This document shows, piece after piece, positions 15,197-22,337 of a stretch of 26,167 bases of DNA. Numbering within the stretch: position 1 is the first letter of the stretch; the number at the start of each line of letters is the position of its first letter. The notes beneath the pieces are model-generated. The model made no database searches. It was given only the letters and a program-made list of their open reading frames with translations, and was not told the DNA's origin. This stretch comes from Deltaproteobacteria bacterium. Its GTDB lineage: Bacteria; Desulfobacterota; Syntrophia; Syntrophales; Smithellaceae. Position numbers and translations under genes: made by a program. The stretch covers positions 1-26,167 of the forward strand of contig JAGVUJ010000257.1 of the NCBI GenBank assembly GCA_019136325.1, in the 5' to 3' direction.

Positions 15197-16822
15197 TTAT
15201 TTCCTCGTACCGGAATTTCTGATTTTTATTTCCTCAATATTCAGATTGGCCTGCTTAAGCAAATCAAGAAATTCCATCTGCCGCGATTCAGGAAGAGATT
15301 GAATATTCTCCAGTTGATTCGTTATATAATCAATTTTCTCCTTCAGATCGGCAAGAACCGGGGCAATATTGACCGGTTCTCTGGGCGGTTGCGGTTGTTT
15401 CGCTTCTTCCGGCCGGGTGCCCGCTTGGAGCTTAATCGCTTCAAGATAGTCGGGGATGGTTACATCAAATCCAAGCTTTTCCCGGATTAATGCGGCCAGG
15501 GTATCCTGTGCGCCGGATTCGCCGTGCACTAAAAATACCGGCATGGTTTTATTCTGAAAGTGCCCCAGCCAATCTAAAAGCTGGCTTTGTCCGGCATGGG
15601 CGGAAAAACCGCCGATCGTCCATACTTTCGCTTTCACGGCAATGTCTTCGTTAAAGATGCGGATTTTTTTCGCTCCTTCGATAATCTTGCGGCCGGGCGT
15701 ACCTTGAGCCTGATAGCCCACAAAAACAATGCTGGCTCCCGGACGCCACAAATTATGCCGCAGATGATGTCTGATTCTTCCGGCATTGGCCATTCCGGAA
15801 GCGGAAATAACGATGGCCGAACCCTTCATTTCATTGATTTGCATGGACTGTTCGGTTGATGAAGAAAACTGAAGCTGCGGCAGATCCAGTGGGTCTTCTC
15901 CGTTCTTCAGCAGGCTGCGCGTTTCCGCATCCAGATAGGAGCGGTAACGGCCAAATATCTCGGTTGCCTTGATCGCCAGAGGGCTGTCCAGAATCACCGG
16001 AATATCTTTGGGCAGCCTTCCATCGCGACTGAGGAGGTAAAGGGAATAAAGCATTTCCTGCGTTCTCTCCACGGCAAACGCCGGAATAATGATTTTCTCT
16101 CCTCGGGCACAACTGTACTGAATCGCTTCGGCCATTTCATTCAAACTGTCCTCTTCGCCTTTGTGATCGCGGTCACCGTACGTCGATTCCATAAAAAGAA
16201 AATCGGCATCGCTGATCGTGACAGGATCTTTCATCAACAATTGGTGACGTCGACCGATGTCGCCGGAAAAAACCAGTTTCATCGATGATCCGTTTTCTTC
16301 AACGAACAATTCCAGGATGGCCGCGCCCAGGATGTGACCGGCATCCTGAAAATTGACTTTTACCCCCGGACAGGCCGTGAACAATTCATTGTAACGTTTT
16401 GTTTTAATCAAAGGAGAAACCGCTTCGGCATCTTTCGTCGAGTAAAGCGATTCAATGTGTTCAGACTTTCCGTAGCGCTGCATCCGTCGGGTTTTGGAAA
16501 TGGCATCCGTCTCCTGGATATGGGCGCTGTCGAGAAGCAGGATCTTGATCAGATCGCCTGTTGGTTCGGTCGCGTAAACCGGTCCGCGGAATCCGTTTTT
16601 CACCATACGGGGGAGCAACCCTGAATGATCAATATGAGCGTGTGTGATCAGGAAGAAATCAATCGTTGCCGGATCATAAGCCGCTATGTCCCAGTTGCGC
16701 TTCTCAATTTCAGCCCCGCCCTGATGCATGCCGCAGTCGACGGCAAACCGCGCCTGACCGGTTTCGATAACAAAGCAGGAGCCGGTCACTTCTCTGGCCG
16801 CTCCGAGAAATTTAATTTTCAT
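15197..16822 (-). CDS. Beta-CASP metallo-beta-lactamase ribonuclease (CPSF73-like)
   Basis: The 541-residue product is a full MBL plus beta-CASP protein: HAHIDH (61-66), H163 in DAGHILGA, D188 in SGDIGRR, beta-CASP motif A E212 in ESTYGDR, ISASGMANAGRI (339-350), motif B H409 in GGFSAHAGQ and motif C H433 in VHGE. Such enzymes bind two zinc ions and act on RNA as endo- or exonucleases, related to CPSF73 and RNase J-like proteins. After the catalytic core (about residue 460) there is an extra tail of about 80 residues with a proline-rich piece and a predicted coiled coil (LADLKEKIDYITNQLENIQ), perhaps for oligomerisation. AAAGGA precedes ATG 16822. It is monocistronic and convergent with the TonB-like gene. 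Confidence 0.93.
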   Translation of the reverse strand: MKIKFLGAAREVTGSCFVIETGQARFAVDCGMHQGGAEIEKRNWDIAAYDPATIDFFLITHAHIDHSGLLPRMVKNGFRGPVYATEPTGDLIKILLLDSAHIQETDAISKTRRMQRYGKSEHIESLYSTKDAEAVSPLIKTKRYNELFTACPGVKVNFQDAGHILGAAILELFVEENGSSMKLVFSGDIGRRHQLLMKDPVTISDADFLFMESTYGDRDHKGEEDSLNEMAEAIQYSCARGEKIIIPAFAVERTQEMLYSLYLLSRDGRLPKDIPVILDSPLAIKATEIFGRYRSYLDAETRSLLKNGEDPLDLPQLQFSSSTEQSMQINEMKGSAIVISASGMANAGRIRHHLRHNLWRPGASIVFVGYQAQGTPGRKIIEGAKKIRIFNEDIAVKAKVWTIGGFSAHAGQSQLLDWLGHFQNKTMPVFLVHGESGAQDTLAALIREKLGFDVTIPDYLEAIKLQAGTRPEEAKQPQPPREPVNIAPVLADLKEKIDYITNQLENIQSLPESRQMEFLDLLKQANLNIEEIKIRNSGTRK

Positions 16823-16873
16823 GGGAAATCCTTTGTGGGCGTAAATTCAAAAATAAACCAATGATCGGAAATT

Positions 16874-16982
16874 GTCCTTGCGAGGCTCGCATTTCTGCGC
16901 TCTGTTAATCGGATGCGGTATTGCACAGCCACAGATATATTTAAAAAGATTGCGCCGCTCTTTTTCGTTCCCGCGCAAAGAC
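16874..16982. repeat. Degenerate MITE-like inverted-repeat element
   Basis: The ends GTCCTTGCGAGG (16874-16885) and, on the opposite strand, GTCTTTGCGCGG (16982-16971) match at 10 of 12 positions in inverted orientation, about 109 bp end to end. The sequence recalls the widespread bacterial repeat starting GTCATTGCGAGG and carrying a GAGCGAAGCGA core. No coding potential is seen inside. I infer a decayed non-autonomous repeat between the RNase gene and the Lys-rich mini-gene. Confidence 0.4.
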
Positions 16983-17003
16983 GTCATCTGAGTTATTTTT
17001 GCC

Positions 17004-17021
17004 GGCAAAATGAATTTTGCC
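17004..17021 (-). terminator. Possible terminator of the Lys-rich mini-gene
   Basis: A perfect 7-bp hairpin GGCAAAA-TTCA-TTTTGCC on the minus strand begins 9 nt after the stop codon. It has no clean U-run, so it is only a weak candidate. Confidence 0.35.
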
Positions 17022-17029
17022 TTTTGATA

Positions 17030-17143
17030 TTATAATCCGGCTTTCGCCGCTTTTTTCAACTTCTTGGCCTCTTTTTTTTCTTTGACGGATTTGACCGCTT
17101 TTTTCTTCACATCTTTTTTCCCTTTGTCTCTCGATTTACTCAT
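17030..17143 (-). CDS. 37-residue lysine-rich basic protein
   Basis: On the minus strand, ATG 17143 opens a 37-codon frame ending in TAA at 17030. The product begins MSKSRDKGKKDVKKK and ends KKLKKAAKAGL; about 17 of 37 residues are lysine, with no Cys, Trp, Tyr or Phe. A perfect GGAGG lies 8 nt upstream, and a sigma70-type promoter sits 73-101 bp upstream of the start, so translation is well supported despite the size. I recall similar short Lys-rich proteins starting MSKG-D-KKK in many bacteria, mostly annotated as hypothetical. Binding to RNA, DNA or the ribosome is a reasonable inference from charge alone. It is too short for usual gene finders, hence easily missed. Confidence 0.75.
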   Translation of the reverse strand: MSKSRDKGKKDVKKKAVKSVKEKKEAKKLKKAAKAGL

Positions 17144-17215
17144 GGTCTGAACCTCCGTTTTTTCAGATTATGAATTACGACGTCATCATTAGCCGTTGCA
17201 GACATCTTGTTGAAG

Positions 17216-17244
17216 AATATAATAGAAGGGAGATGTTTCGTCAA
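17216..17244 (-). promoter_or_regulatory. Sigma70-type promoter of the Lys-rich mini-gene
   Basis: On the minus strand TTGACG (17244-17239), 17-bp spacer, TATATT (17221-17216); 10 of 12 consensus positions. The leader to ATG 17143 would be about 66 nt. Confidence 0.6.
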
Positions 17245-17268
17245 ACACAAAAATGGTTTTTCTTTTTG

Positions 17269-17296
17269 TTGACAAGGTTCTCGAGACTGACATAAA
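17269..17296 (+). promoter_or_regulatory. Promoter candidate for the ABC exporter operon
   Basis: TTGACA (17269-17274), 16-bp spacer, CATAAA (17291-17296, 4 of 6). It is divergent from the mini-gene promoter, with -35 boxes only 24 bp apart. Confidence 0.45.
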
Positions 17297-17323
17297 GGTC
17301 AAATCAGTGGATGGTGATTTTAT

Positions 17324-18253
17324 ATGTCGGAAATAAACAGACCTCGGCCGGTCATCGTTGCCCGTAATGTGAAAAAAAGTTTCGGCGCCTTCACCGCGGT
17401 GAATGATATTTCTTTCAGCGTTGCCCAAGGAACCTGTTTCGGCATTCTGGGGCCGAACGGCGCCGGGAAAACATCCACGATCAGAATGATTTACGGTTTC
17501 TCGCCGCTGACATCCGGCGATATTTTTGTGTTCGGAATGGACATCAAAAAAAAATACCGGAAAATCAAAGCCCGCATTGGAGTCTGTCAGCAGGACAATA
17601 CGCTCGATCCCGATCTGACCGTCATGCAGAATTTTCAGGTCTTCGCCCGCTATTTCAACCTCGATCATAAAACAGCCGAGGACCGAGCGCTATCATTGTT
17701 AAAATATTTCACGCTGGAACAACGTCGCGACGCCCGCGCCACGGAACTCTCCGGAGGCATGGTGCGCCGTCTGGTCATCGCCCGCGCCCTGATCAATCAA
17801 CCCGAGTTGCTGATTCTGGATGAACCGACAACGGGCCTCGATCCGCAATCCCGCCACCAGCTCTGGGAACGGCTGGAGCTTTTAAAAAAACAAGGCATCT
17901 CTATTTTACTGACCACACATTATATGGATGAGGCGGCGCGTCTTTGCGACGATCTGGTGATTATGGATCACGGAAAAATTCTGGCGCAGGGATCGCCTCA
18001 ATCGCTGATCAGCGAATACACCGGGGGGAATATTATTGAAATTGCCGAACCGGATGATGATTTGCGATCTTTTACCCGTGAAAAGCAGGAAAGGCTGGAA
18101 GATCTGGGACACCGCCTGATTATTTATGCGGGCAACGGGCATGAACTTTACCGGGAAATCTGCGGACGCTTTACACATAAGAGCTGCGTTCTGCGTTCGG
18201 CGACTCTGGAAGATGTTTTTCTGAAATTAACCGGGAGGGGGCTGCGGGAATGA
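17324..18253 (+). CDS. ABC transporter ATP-binding protein, NodI/DrrA type
   Basis: The 309-residue product is the ATPase of an ABC-2 exporter. Motifs: Walker A GPNGAGKTS (43-51), Q-loop CQQDN (88-92), signature LSGGM (142-146, with M instead of the usual Q), Walker B LLILDEP (162-168), D-loop GLDP and the switch H199 in TTHYMDEA. A C-terminal domain of about 90 residues (SATLEDVFLKLTGRGL at the end) is typical of the DrrA/NodI subfamily. It would energise export by the permease encoded next, whose start overlaps its stop (ATGA, 4 bp), showing translational coupling. The start ATG 17324 has only a weak GGTGA SD. The substrate (lipid, polysaccharide or drug) cannot be told from sequence. Confidence 0.94.
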   Translation: MSEINRPRPVIVARNVKKSFGAFTAVNDISFSVAQGTCFGILGPNGAGKTSTIRMIYGFSPLTSGDIFVFGMDIKKKYRKIKARIGVCQQDNTLDPDLTVMQNFQVFARYFNLDHKTAEDRALSLLKYFTLEQRRDARATELSGGMVRRLVIARALINQPELLILDEPTTGLDPQSRHQLWERLELLKKQGISILLTTHYMDEAARLCDDLVIMDHGKILAQGSPQSLISEYTGGNIIEIAEPDDDLRSFTREKQERLEDLGHRLIIYAGNGHELYREICGRFTHKSCVLRSATLEDVFLKLTGRGLRE

Positions 18254-19029
18254 ATTTTAATATTTCCGTCCGATTCATGCGGGTCTGGCAGCGCAATCTG
18301 ACCGTTTATCGCGAAAACTGGAAAGTTAATTTCCTGCCGCCGTTGTTGGAGCCTGTTTTCTATCTGCTGGCATTCGGAATCGGTTTCAGCGGCATGATTG
18401 AGTCCGTCAGGTACGCTTCCCGTGAAATCTCTTACGTGCAATTCATCGCGCCCTCGCTGGTGGCAATTAACATGATGAACAATTCTTTCTTTGAAAATAC
18501 GTTCGGTTCTTTCGTACGGATGTATTATCAGAAGACGTTTGATGCGATGATGGCGACGCCGCTCAACGCCGAAGAAATCATTACCGGCGAAATAGTCTGG
18601 GGCGCAACCAAATCAGTTATCGGAACGGTTATCATGCTGATCGTAATCAGTTTCTTTGGATTGATTAGTTATCCGGCGGGAATTTTAATCGTGCCCGTCG
18701 CATTTCTGGGAGGCTTCGCCTTTGCTTCGCTGGCCATCCTCTTCACGGCGCTGGTGCAAAGAATAGAACTTTTTAACTTGCCGGTTTTTTTATTCATTAC
18801 TCCCATGTTTCTCTTCGGCGGCACGTTTTTCCCGATAACCGGACTGCCTCAATGGGCTCAATATGTTGCCCTGGCTCTGCCGCTTACGCATCTGGTAAAT
18901 CTGACGCGGGCCTTGAGCCTGGGCATTTTCGATCCGGAGGCCTTGATCGGCGCCTGCTATCTTCTTGTTTTCTGCCTTTTGATGTTTCCCCTGTCTGTTT
19001 TCATCATGCGCAAAAGGATGATCAAATAA
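18250..19029 (+). CDS. ABC-2 type permease, NodJ family
   Basis: The 259-residue product has about six hydrophobic segments typical of ABC-2 permeases: LEPVFYLLAFGIGFSG (about 35-50), YVQFIAPSLVAINMMNNSFFE, KSVIGTVIMLIVISFFGLI, VPVAFLGGFAFASLAILFTAL, FLFITPMFLFGGTFFPI and the C-terminal GACYLLVFCLLMFPLSVFIM. The conserved FLFGGTFFP[IV] followed by LP...AL PLTHLV matches NodJ/DrrB-type proteins. It forms the membrane channel with the preceding ATPase, whose stop codon overlaps this start by 4 bp. The operon ends in a terminator about 120 bp downstream. Substrate unknown. Confidence 0.93.
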   Translation: MNFNISVRFMRVWQRNLTVYRENWKVNFLPPLLEPVFYLLAFGIGFSGMIESVRYASREISYVQFIAPSLVAINMMNNSFFENTFGSFVRMYYQKTFDAMMATPLNAEEIITGEIVWGATKSVIGTVIMLIVISFFGLISYPAGILIVPVAFLGGFAFASLAILFTALVQRIELFNLPVFLFITPMFLFGGTFFPITGLPQWAQYVALALPLTHLVNLTRALSLGIFDPEALIGACYLLVFCLLMFPLSVFIMRKRMIK

Positions 19030-19150
19030 TGCGCAACCGGGCGGGGGAAAAATCCCTTGACTATCAATCGTCAATGTGAATAAATAAAGGAAGAGCAAGA
19101 CCACGTGTTTTCTATTATAAAATATTTAATTTTTAATGGATGAAACACAG

Positions 19151-19184
19151 CCACCATGCTCCCTGGAGCTGTGGTGGTTTTTTT
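19151..19184 (+). terminator. Terminator after the ABC exporter operon
   Basis: Arms CCACCA (19151-19156) and TGGTGG (19172-19177) with an inner GCTC/GAGC stem, followed by seven T (19178-19184). Confidence 0.85.
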
Positions 19185-19351
19185 GCTTTAAGTTGTAAAC
19201 AGCTTTTCAAAGAGCGATAGAGGTAAGGCATAAAAGCCCCTCACTTTTTCCTTCCTTCTCAACCAGGAGACGGATGGGGGTGATTTTGATGCTTTGTAAA
19301 ACCCATCGGGGAATAAAGATTATAAAAATCACTAGAAGAAAGGGGATAAAA
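19185..19351 (+). other. Leader region upstream of the RRM protein gene
   Basis: This is 167 bp with no separate gene. It contains a small stem GATGGG/CCCATC spanning roughly 19273-19314, and an in-frame ATG at 19274 preceded by AGGAG. If used, that ATG would add 26 residues to the RRM protein. No clear sigma70 boxes are visible. The distance suggests a long 5' leader, as in many cold-responsive RNA-binding protein genes, but no known riboswitch class fits. Confidence 0.35.
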
Positions 19352-19702
19352 ATGAATAAAAATCTGTATGTCGGCAATCTGTCTTATAAAATCACCGACG
19401 ATGATCTCAGATCAAATTTTTCCGAAGCCGGAGAAGTCGAGTCAGCAACCATCATCAAGGATAAATTTTCGGGCCAATCCAAGGGATTTGGTTTTGTCGA
19501 AATGAAAACGGAAGAAGGCGCGGCGGAAGCGGTTAAAAAATTCAATGGCGGCACACTGGACGGAAAAACCATTACCGTCAACGAAGCCAGACCGAAGAAA
19601 GAATTCGGCGCCGGCGGAGGACATCGCGGCGGCGGTAATCGTGGCGGCGGATTCCGGGGCGGCAATCGCAGCGGCGGTGGAAACCGAGGCGGCCGATTCT
19701 AA
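19352..19702 (+). CDS. RRM-type RNA-binding protein with Gly/Arg-rich tail
   Basis: The 116-residue product has one RNA recognition motif (about 3-80) with RNP2 LYVGNL (5-10) and RNP1 KGFGFVEM (44-51), whose aromatic residues stack on RNA. A linker and a tail of about 30 residues made of GGG, RGG and NRGG repeats follow. This is the bacterial glycine-rich RNA-binding family, cold-induced in cyanobacteria and present in several proteobacteria; it probably acts as an RNA chaperone. The ATG at 19352 is chosen because homologues start M[NS]KNLYVGNL and GGGG precedes it; an in-frame ATG at 19274 with AGGAG is an alternative. Element B lies 8 bp after the stop. Confidence 0.93.
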   Translation: MNKNLYVGNLSYKITDDDLRSNFSEAGEVESATIIKDKFSGQSKGFGFVEMKTEEGAAEAVKKFNGGTLDGKTITVNEARPKKEFGAGGGHRGGGNRGGGFRGGNRSGGGNRGGRF

Positions 19703-19709
19703 TGAGACT

Positions 19710-19776
19710 CAAGTTTTGGGAACGCAGTGAACCGAAACTTGTTAGTCGAATTATCCCCGAAACGCAGTGACGGGGA
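19710..19776 (+). repeat. Twin-hairpin structured element (element B)
   Basis: Hairpin 1 has 10-bp arms 19710-19719/19732-19741 (one G-T pair) and loop GAACGCAGTGAA. Hairpin 2 has 6-bp arms 19754-19759/19771-19776 and loop AAACGCAGTGA. Both loops contain the same 10-mer AACGCAGTGA at 19721-19730 and 19761-19770, exactly 40 bp apart, although the stems differ. The 13-mer 19745-19757 resembles 458-470 of element A (11 of 13). I infer a dispersed repeat whose loops, not stems, are conserved. Confidence 0.6.
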
Positions 19777-19826
19777 ATCATGCACGACGCATATCGGGAT
19801 CATAACTAAAAACATTAGTCTAATAT

Positions 19827-19868
19827 AAAGAGCAGAAGGTCTGTTGCCTTCTGCTCTTTCATTTTTTA
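19827..19868. terminator. Bidirectional terminator between RRM and tetR genes
   Basis: Perfect 13-bp arms AAAGAGCAGAAGG (19827-19839) and its complement (19847-19859), 7-nt loop, then CATTTTTT on the plus strand. It lies between two convergent genes. Confidence 0.88.
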
Positions 19869-19877
19869 TGGATTCAC

Positions 19878-20489
19878 TTAAACAGATGTGGCGCAAAATT
19901 TAGATACGATAATCCGGGCGATGCGGTGCATATGATGATGGACATCTTTTAAATTCCGGCCGGGATAATTTCTGAAGGTTATGAGAACGCCGTTGAGCGC
20001 CGCAAAAAAAGCATGGGACAGCGGCCGGACCGGTTCCGGCATGTTCACTTTCCGGAAGAGCGTATCGAATTTATCAAACAGGCGGCGTTCGGAGACATTA
20101 AGCCTTTCCACCATTTCGGAGGAAAGCGAACCGTCCAGCATGAAATGCGTCATCATGCGGAAATACTGGTCATTATCAATCAGATAGCTGAGATACGCTT
20201 CGGCCACTTTCTCGATGGGATTCTTTCTGCTGTTTTTGATGATCCCGTCCAGAATAGCCGTAATCTCTTCGGCGCCATGCAGAAAGGCCTCCACAAAAAG
20301 GGATTGCTGATCGGGAAAATACCGGTAAATGGACGCGTGAGAAATGCCGGCCTCCCGGGCAATGTCGCGAATGCTGACGTTGTTGAACGGCTTGACGGCA
20401 AAGACACGCTGAGCGGCTTCGACAATCATGCCCTGCCGCACTCGTTTTTCGTTGCTTTTAAGTTCGGCAAAAGTATTTTTCTTTTTCAT
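19878..20489 (-). CDS. TetR-family transcriptional regulator
   Basis: The 203-residue product has the TetR N-terminal HTH (about 20-65): ILEAAQRVF-like IVEAAQRVFAVKPFNNVSIRDIAREAGISHASIYRYFPDQQSLF in two blocks, with the recognition helix around ISHASIYRYF (49-58). The C-terminal ligand-binding part (about 75-200) is not similar to a family I can name. It is divergent from the acyl-CoA dehydrogenase gene, with two AACC-N3-GGTT operators in between, so it very likely represses that gene and responds to an acyl-CoA or related ligand, as FadR/PsrA-type TetR proteins do; this is inference. ATG 20489 has a poor SD (GGGA far upstream), suggesting low expression. Confidence 0.92.
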   Translation of the reverse strand: MKKKNTFAELKSNEKRVRQGMIVEAAQRVFAVKPFNNVSIRDIAREAGISHASIYRYFPDQQSLFVEAFLHGAEEITAILDGIIKNSRKNPIEKVAEAYLSYLIDNDQYFRMMTHFMLDGSLSSEMVERLNVSERRLFDKFDTLFRKVNMPEPVRPLSHAFFAALNGVLITFRNYPGRNLKDVHHHMHRIARIIVSKFCATSV

Positions 20490-20545
20490 ATCAATTTTTT
20501 TGTTTCCCTATACCATATCCCATGAAAACATTGCAGCAAAAAAGC

Positions 20546-20574
20546 TTGACTGTGTAACCAATGGTTTGTAATAT
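20546..20574 (+). promoter_or_regulatory. Promoter of the acyl-CoA dehydrogenase gene
   Basis: TTGACT (20546-20551), 17-bp spacer, TAATAT (20569-20574). The spacer holds the first AACC-N3-GGTT palindrome and the start region holds the second. The leader to ATG 20624 is about 43 nt with AAGGAGGT. Confidence 0.6.
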
Positions 20575-20585
20575 AACCGCTGGTT
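20556..20585. promoter_or_regulatory. Twin operator, two AACC-N3-GGTT palindromes
   Basis: AACCAATGGTT (20556-20566) and AACCGCTGGTT (20575-20585) are palindromes of the same form, with centres 19 bp apart, that is about two helical turns. They cover the -35/-10 spacer and the transcription start, and lie between divergent tetR and its likely target. Very probably binding sites of the TetR dimer. Confidence 0.72.
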
Positions 20586-20623
20586 GACAAAGTCAATCAT
20601 AATATCGTGACCAAGGAGGTTAT

Positions 20624-22213
20624 ATGTCTCTGCCTGATCGCAACAATCCATACAATTTTGATGATTTTTTAAAATGGCGTCAAAGCGTTGACTACTACCG
20701 GGACGATCCGTTCATCCAAAAGGCGGTGCGCCATTTCACCGGAAACGAATGGGAAAAGGTTGATGCCCGGGCACGCGAGGTTTCCGCAAAAGCGTCTTTC
20801 CGGTGGCGCGATTTTGCCGACAGCATCGCCCGGCCGGAGAAGAGGCCTTTCATGCTGCACTACGACGGTCATCACAACCGCATCGACCGGATCGTGCGCC
20901 CGCATGAAACGGAAATCATGGAAAAGGAGATTTTTTCCGAAGCGTTCTTTGCCGAAAAAACGTCGCCCTGGGTCAAATTGATTAAAATGTACATCATCTA
21001 CCAGAACGGCGAGGCCTGTATTGGGTGTCCCATCACCTGCACGGAAGGTCTGGTCGAGCTACTGAACAAATACGCCGATTCGCCGGAAACAAAAGAAATT
21101 CTTAAACACTGCAAAGACGGCATCAAAGGCGATTTTGCCATCGGCGCCCAGTATCTTTCGGAAATCCAGGGTGGGTCGGATGTGCCGGCAAATATACTGG
21201 AAGCCGTTCATGAAAAAGGCGGCTGGCGGCTTTACGGAACCAAATTCTTCTGTTCGGCGACGCATGCGGACTATGCCGTCGTCACGGCCAAACCGGTCGG
21301 ATCGGAAAAAGTCGCCCTTTTTGTCGTGCCGTCCTGGCTTCCCGGCAACAAGGAAAAGGAAATACGCAACGGCTACACCATCGACCGGATTAAATGGAAG
21401 ATGGGCACCAGTGAGCTGACCACGGCGGAATTGACGTTCAATGGCGCGGTCGCCTATCCGGTGGGTCCGCTGGAAAAAGGCGTCGCCAACGTCGTTGGTA
21501 TCGTCCTGACATATTCACGTTTGACCGTGGGACTTTCCGCCGCTGCTTACATGACGCGGGCCGTCCGGGAAGCAAAAAAATACGCTGAATTCCGCAATGC
21601 TTTCGGCCTGACCATTGGCCAATTCCCGCTGGTTGCCGCTCAGATCAGCAGAATCGATCAGATGGCTAAAAGGACAACGGCCGGGGCTTTCAAGCTGTAC
21701 CGGGATTTTTTGATGCTGGAAGGAGGGCTCAAAGGCGTACGGGCAGCGGATGAGCCGGATGAAAGCCGGAAGAATCGTTTCAATATCCGGGAACTCATCA
21801 TGCTGCAAAAAATGGCCGCTGCCTGGGACTGCACGGATGTCATTCGCGAATCCATGTCCATTTTCGGCGGACACGGCGTCATGGAGGATTTTTCATCCCT
21901 GCCTCGCCTGTACCGCGACTCCGCCATTAACGAACTGTGGGAAGGTCCGCGAAATGTTCTTTTGACACAGATTCACCGCGATCTGCAAAAAGCCAGCGAC
22001 TGGTACAAGCCTGCGGAGTTTGTGCGCCATATTCTTTCCGGTCTGGATGATAAAATCGTCGCGGAATTGTCCGGTGAGATTACCGAACTGGTGGCTTACT
22101 CCAATCTTTTTCAGATGGATGAAAAAACCATCGATATTTGCATGCGGTGGGATGCGTTTTGCCAAAAGTTTTTCCACGCCTATCAGGATCTGGCTTTGAA
22201 TGAGGTGGCGTGA
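20624..22213 (+). CDS. Acyl-CoA dehydrogenase family protein (AidB-like length)
   Basis: The 529-residue FAD flavoprotein is longer than classical 380-residue acyl-CoA dehydrogenases and close to the AidB-type subgroup (about 540). Visible: GAQYLSEIQGGSDVPAN (174-190), the FAD/substrate block; WRLYGTKFFCSATHADYAVVTAKP (201-224); MGTSELTTAELTFNGA (260-275); EFRNAFGLTIGQFP (322-335); SIFGGHGVMEDFSSLPRLYRD (412-432); and ELWEGPRNV (437-445), where E440 takes the place of the catalytic Glu of the YEG motif. It should oxidise an acyl-CoA, though substrate and electron acceptor are unknown and no etfAB is nearby. AAGGAGGT precedes the ATG. It is controlled, by inference, by the divergent TetR protein. 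Confidence 0.92.
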   Translation: MSLPDRNNPYNFDDFLKWRQSVDYYRDDPFIQKAVRHFTGNEWEKVDARAREVSAKASFRWRDFADSIARPEKRPFMLHYDGHHNRIDRIVRPHETEIMEKEIFSEAFFAEKTSPWVKLIKMYIIYQNGEACIGCPITCTEGLVELLNKYADSPETKEILKHCKDGIKGDFAIGAQYLSEIQGGSDVPANILEAVHEKGGWRLYGTKFFCSATHADYAVVTAKPVGSEKVALFVVPSWLPGNKEKEIRNGYTIDRIKWKMGTSELTTAELTFNGAVAYPVGPLEKGVANVVGIVLTYSRLTVGLSAAAYMTRAVREAKKYAEFRNAFGLTIGQFPLVAAQISRIDQMAKRTTAGAFKLYRDFLMLEGGLKGVRAADEPDESRKNRFNIRELIMLQKMAAAWDCTDVIRESMSIFGGHGVMEDFSSLPRLYRDSAINELWEGPRNVLLTQIHRDLQKASDWYKPAEFVRHILSGLDDKIVAELSGEITELVAYSNLFQMDEKTIDICMRWDAFCQKFFHAYQDLALNEVA

Positions 22214-22288
22214 TTCGGCCGGCGCGGCAGGTGACAAACATATCGAGGACTCCCGCCGTGCAGACGTGAATCTGATTTTTTAACGTTG

Positions 22289-22337
22289 AAAAGAGCAGAA
22301 GACTTTTTTCACAAGCCTTTTGCTCTTTTCTTTTTAT
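22289..22337. terminator. Bidirectional terminator between acyl-CoA dehydrogenase and MFS genes
   Basis: Arms 22289-22301 (AAAAGAGCAGAAG) and 22317-22329 pair at 13 positions (one G-T), followed by CTTTTTATT. The core AGAGCAGAAG is the same as in the terminator at 19827-19868. Confidence 0.85.

Noticed and set aside
17189..17668. 159-codon minus-strand frame opposite the ABC ATPase start
   Set aside because: It overlaps the divergent promoters and the Walker A region of the real gene; no family similarity.
19185..19351. Riboswitch upstream of the RRM gene
   Set aside because: I compared it by eye with c-di-GMP and fluoride motifs; conserved bases are missing.
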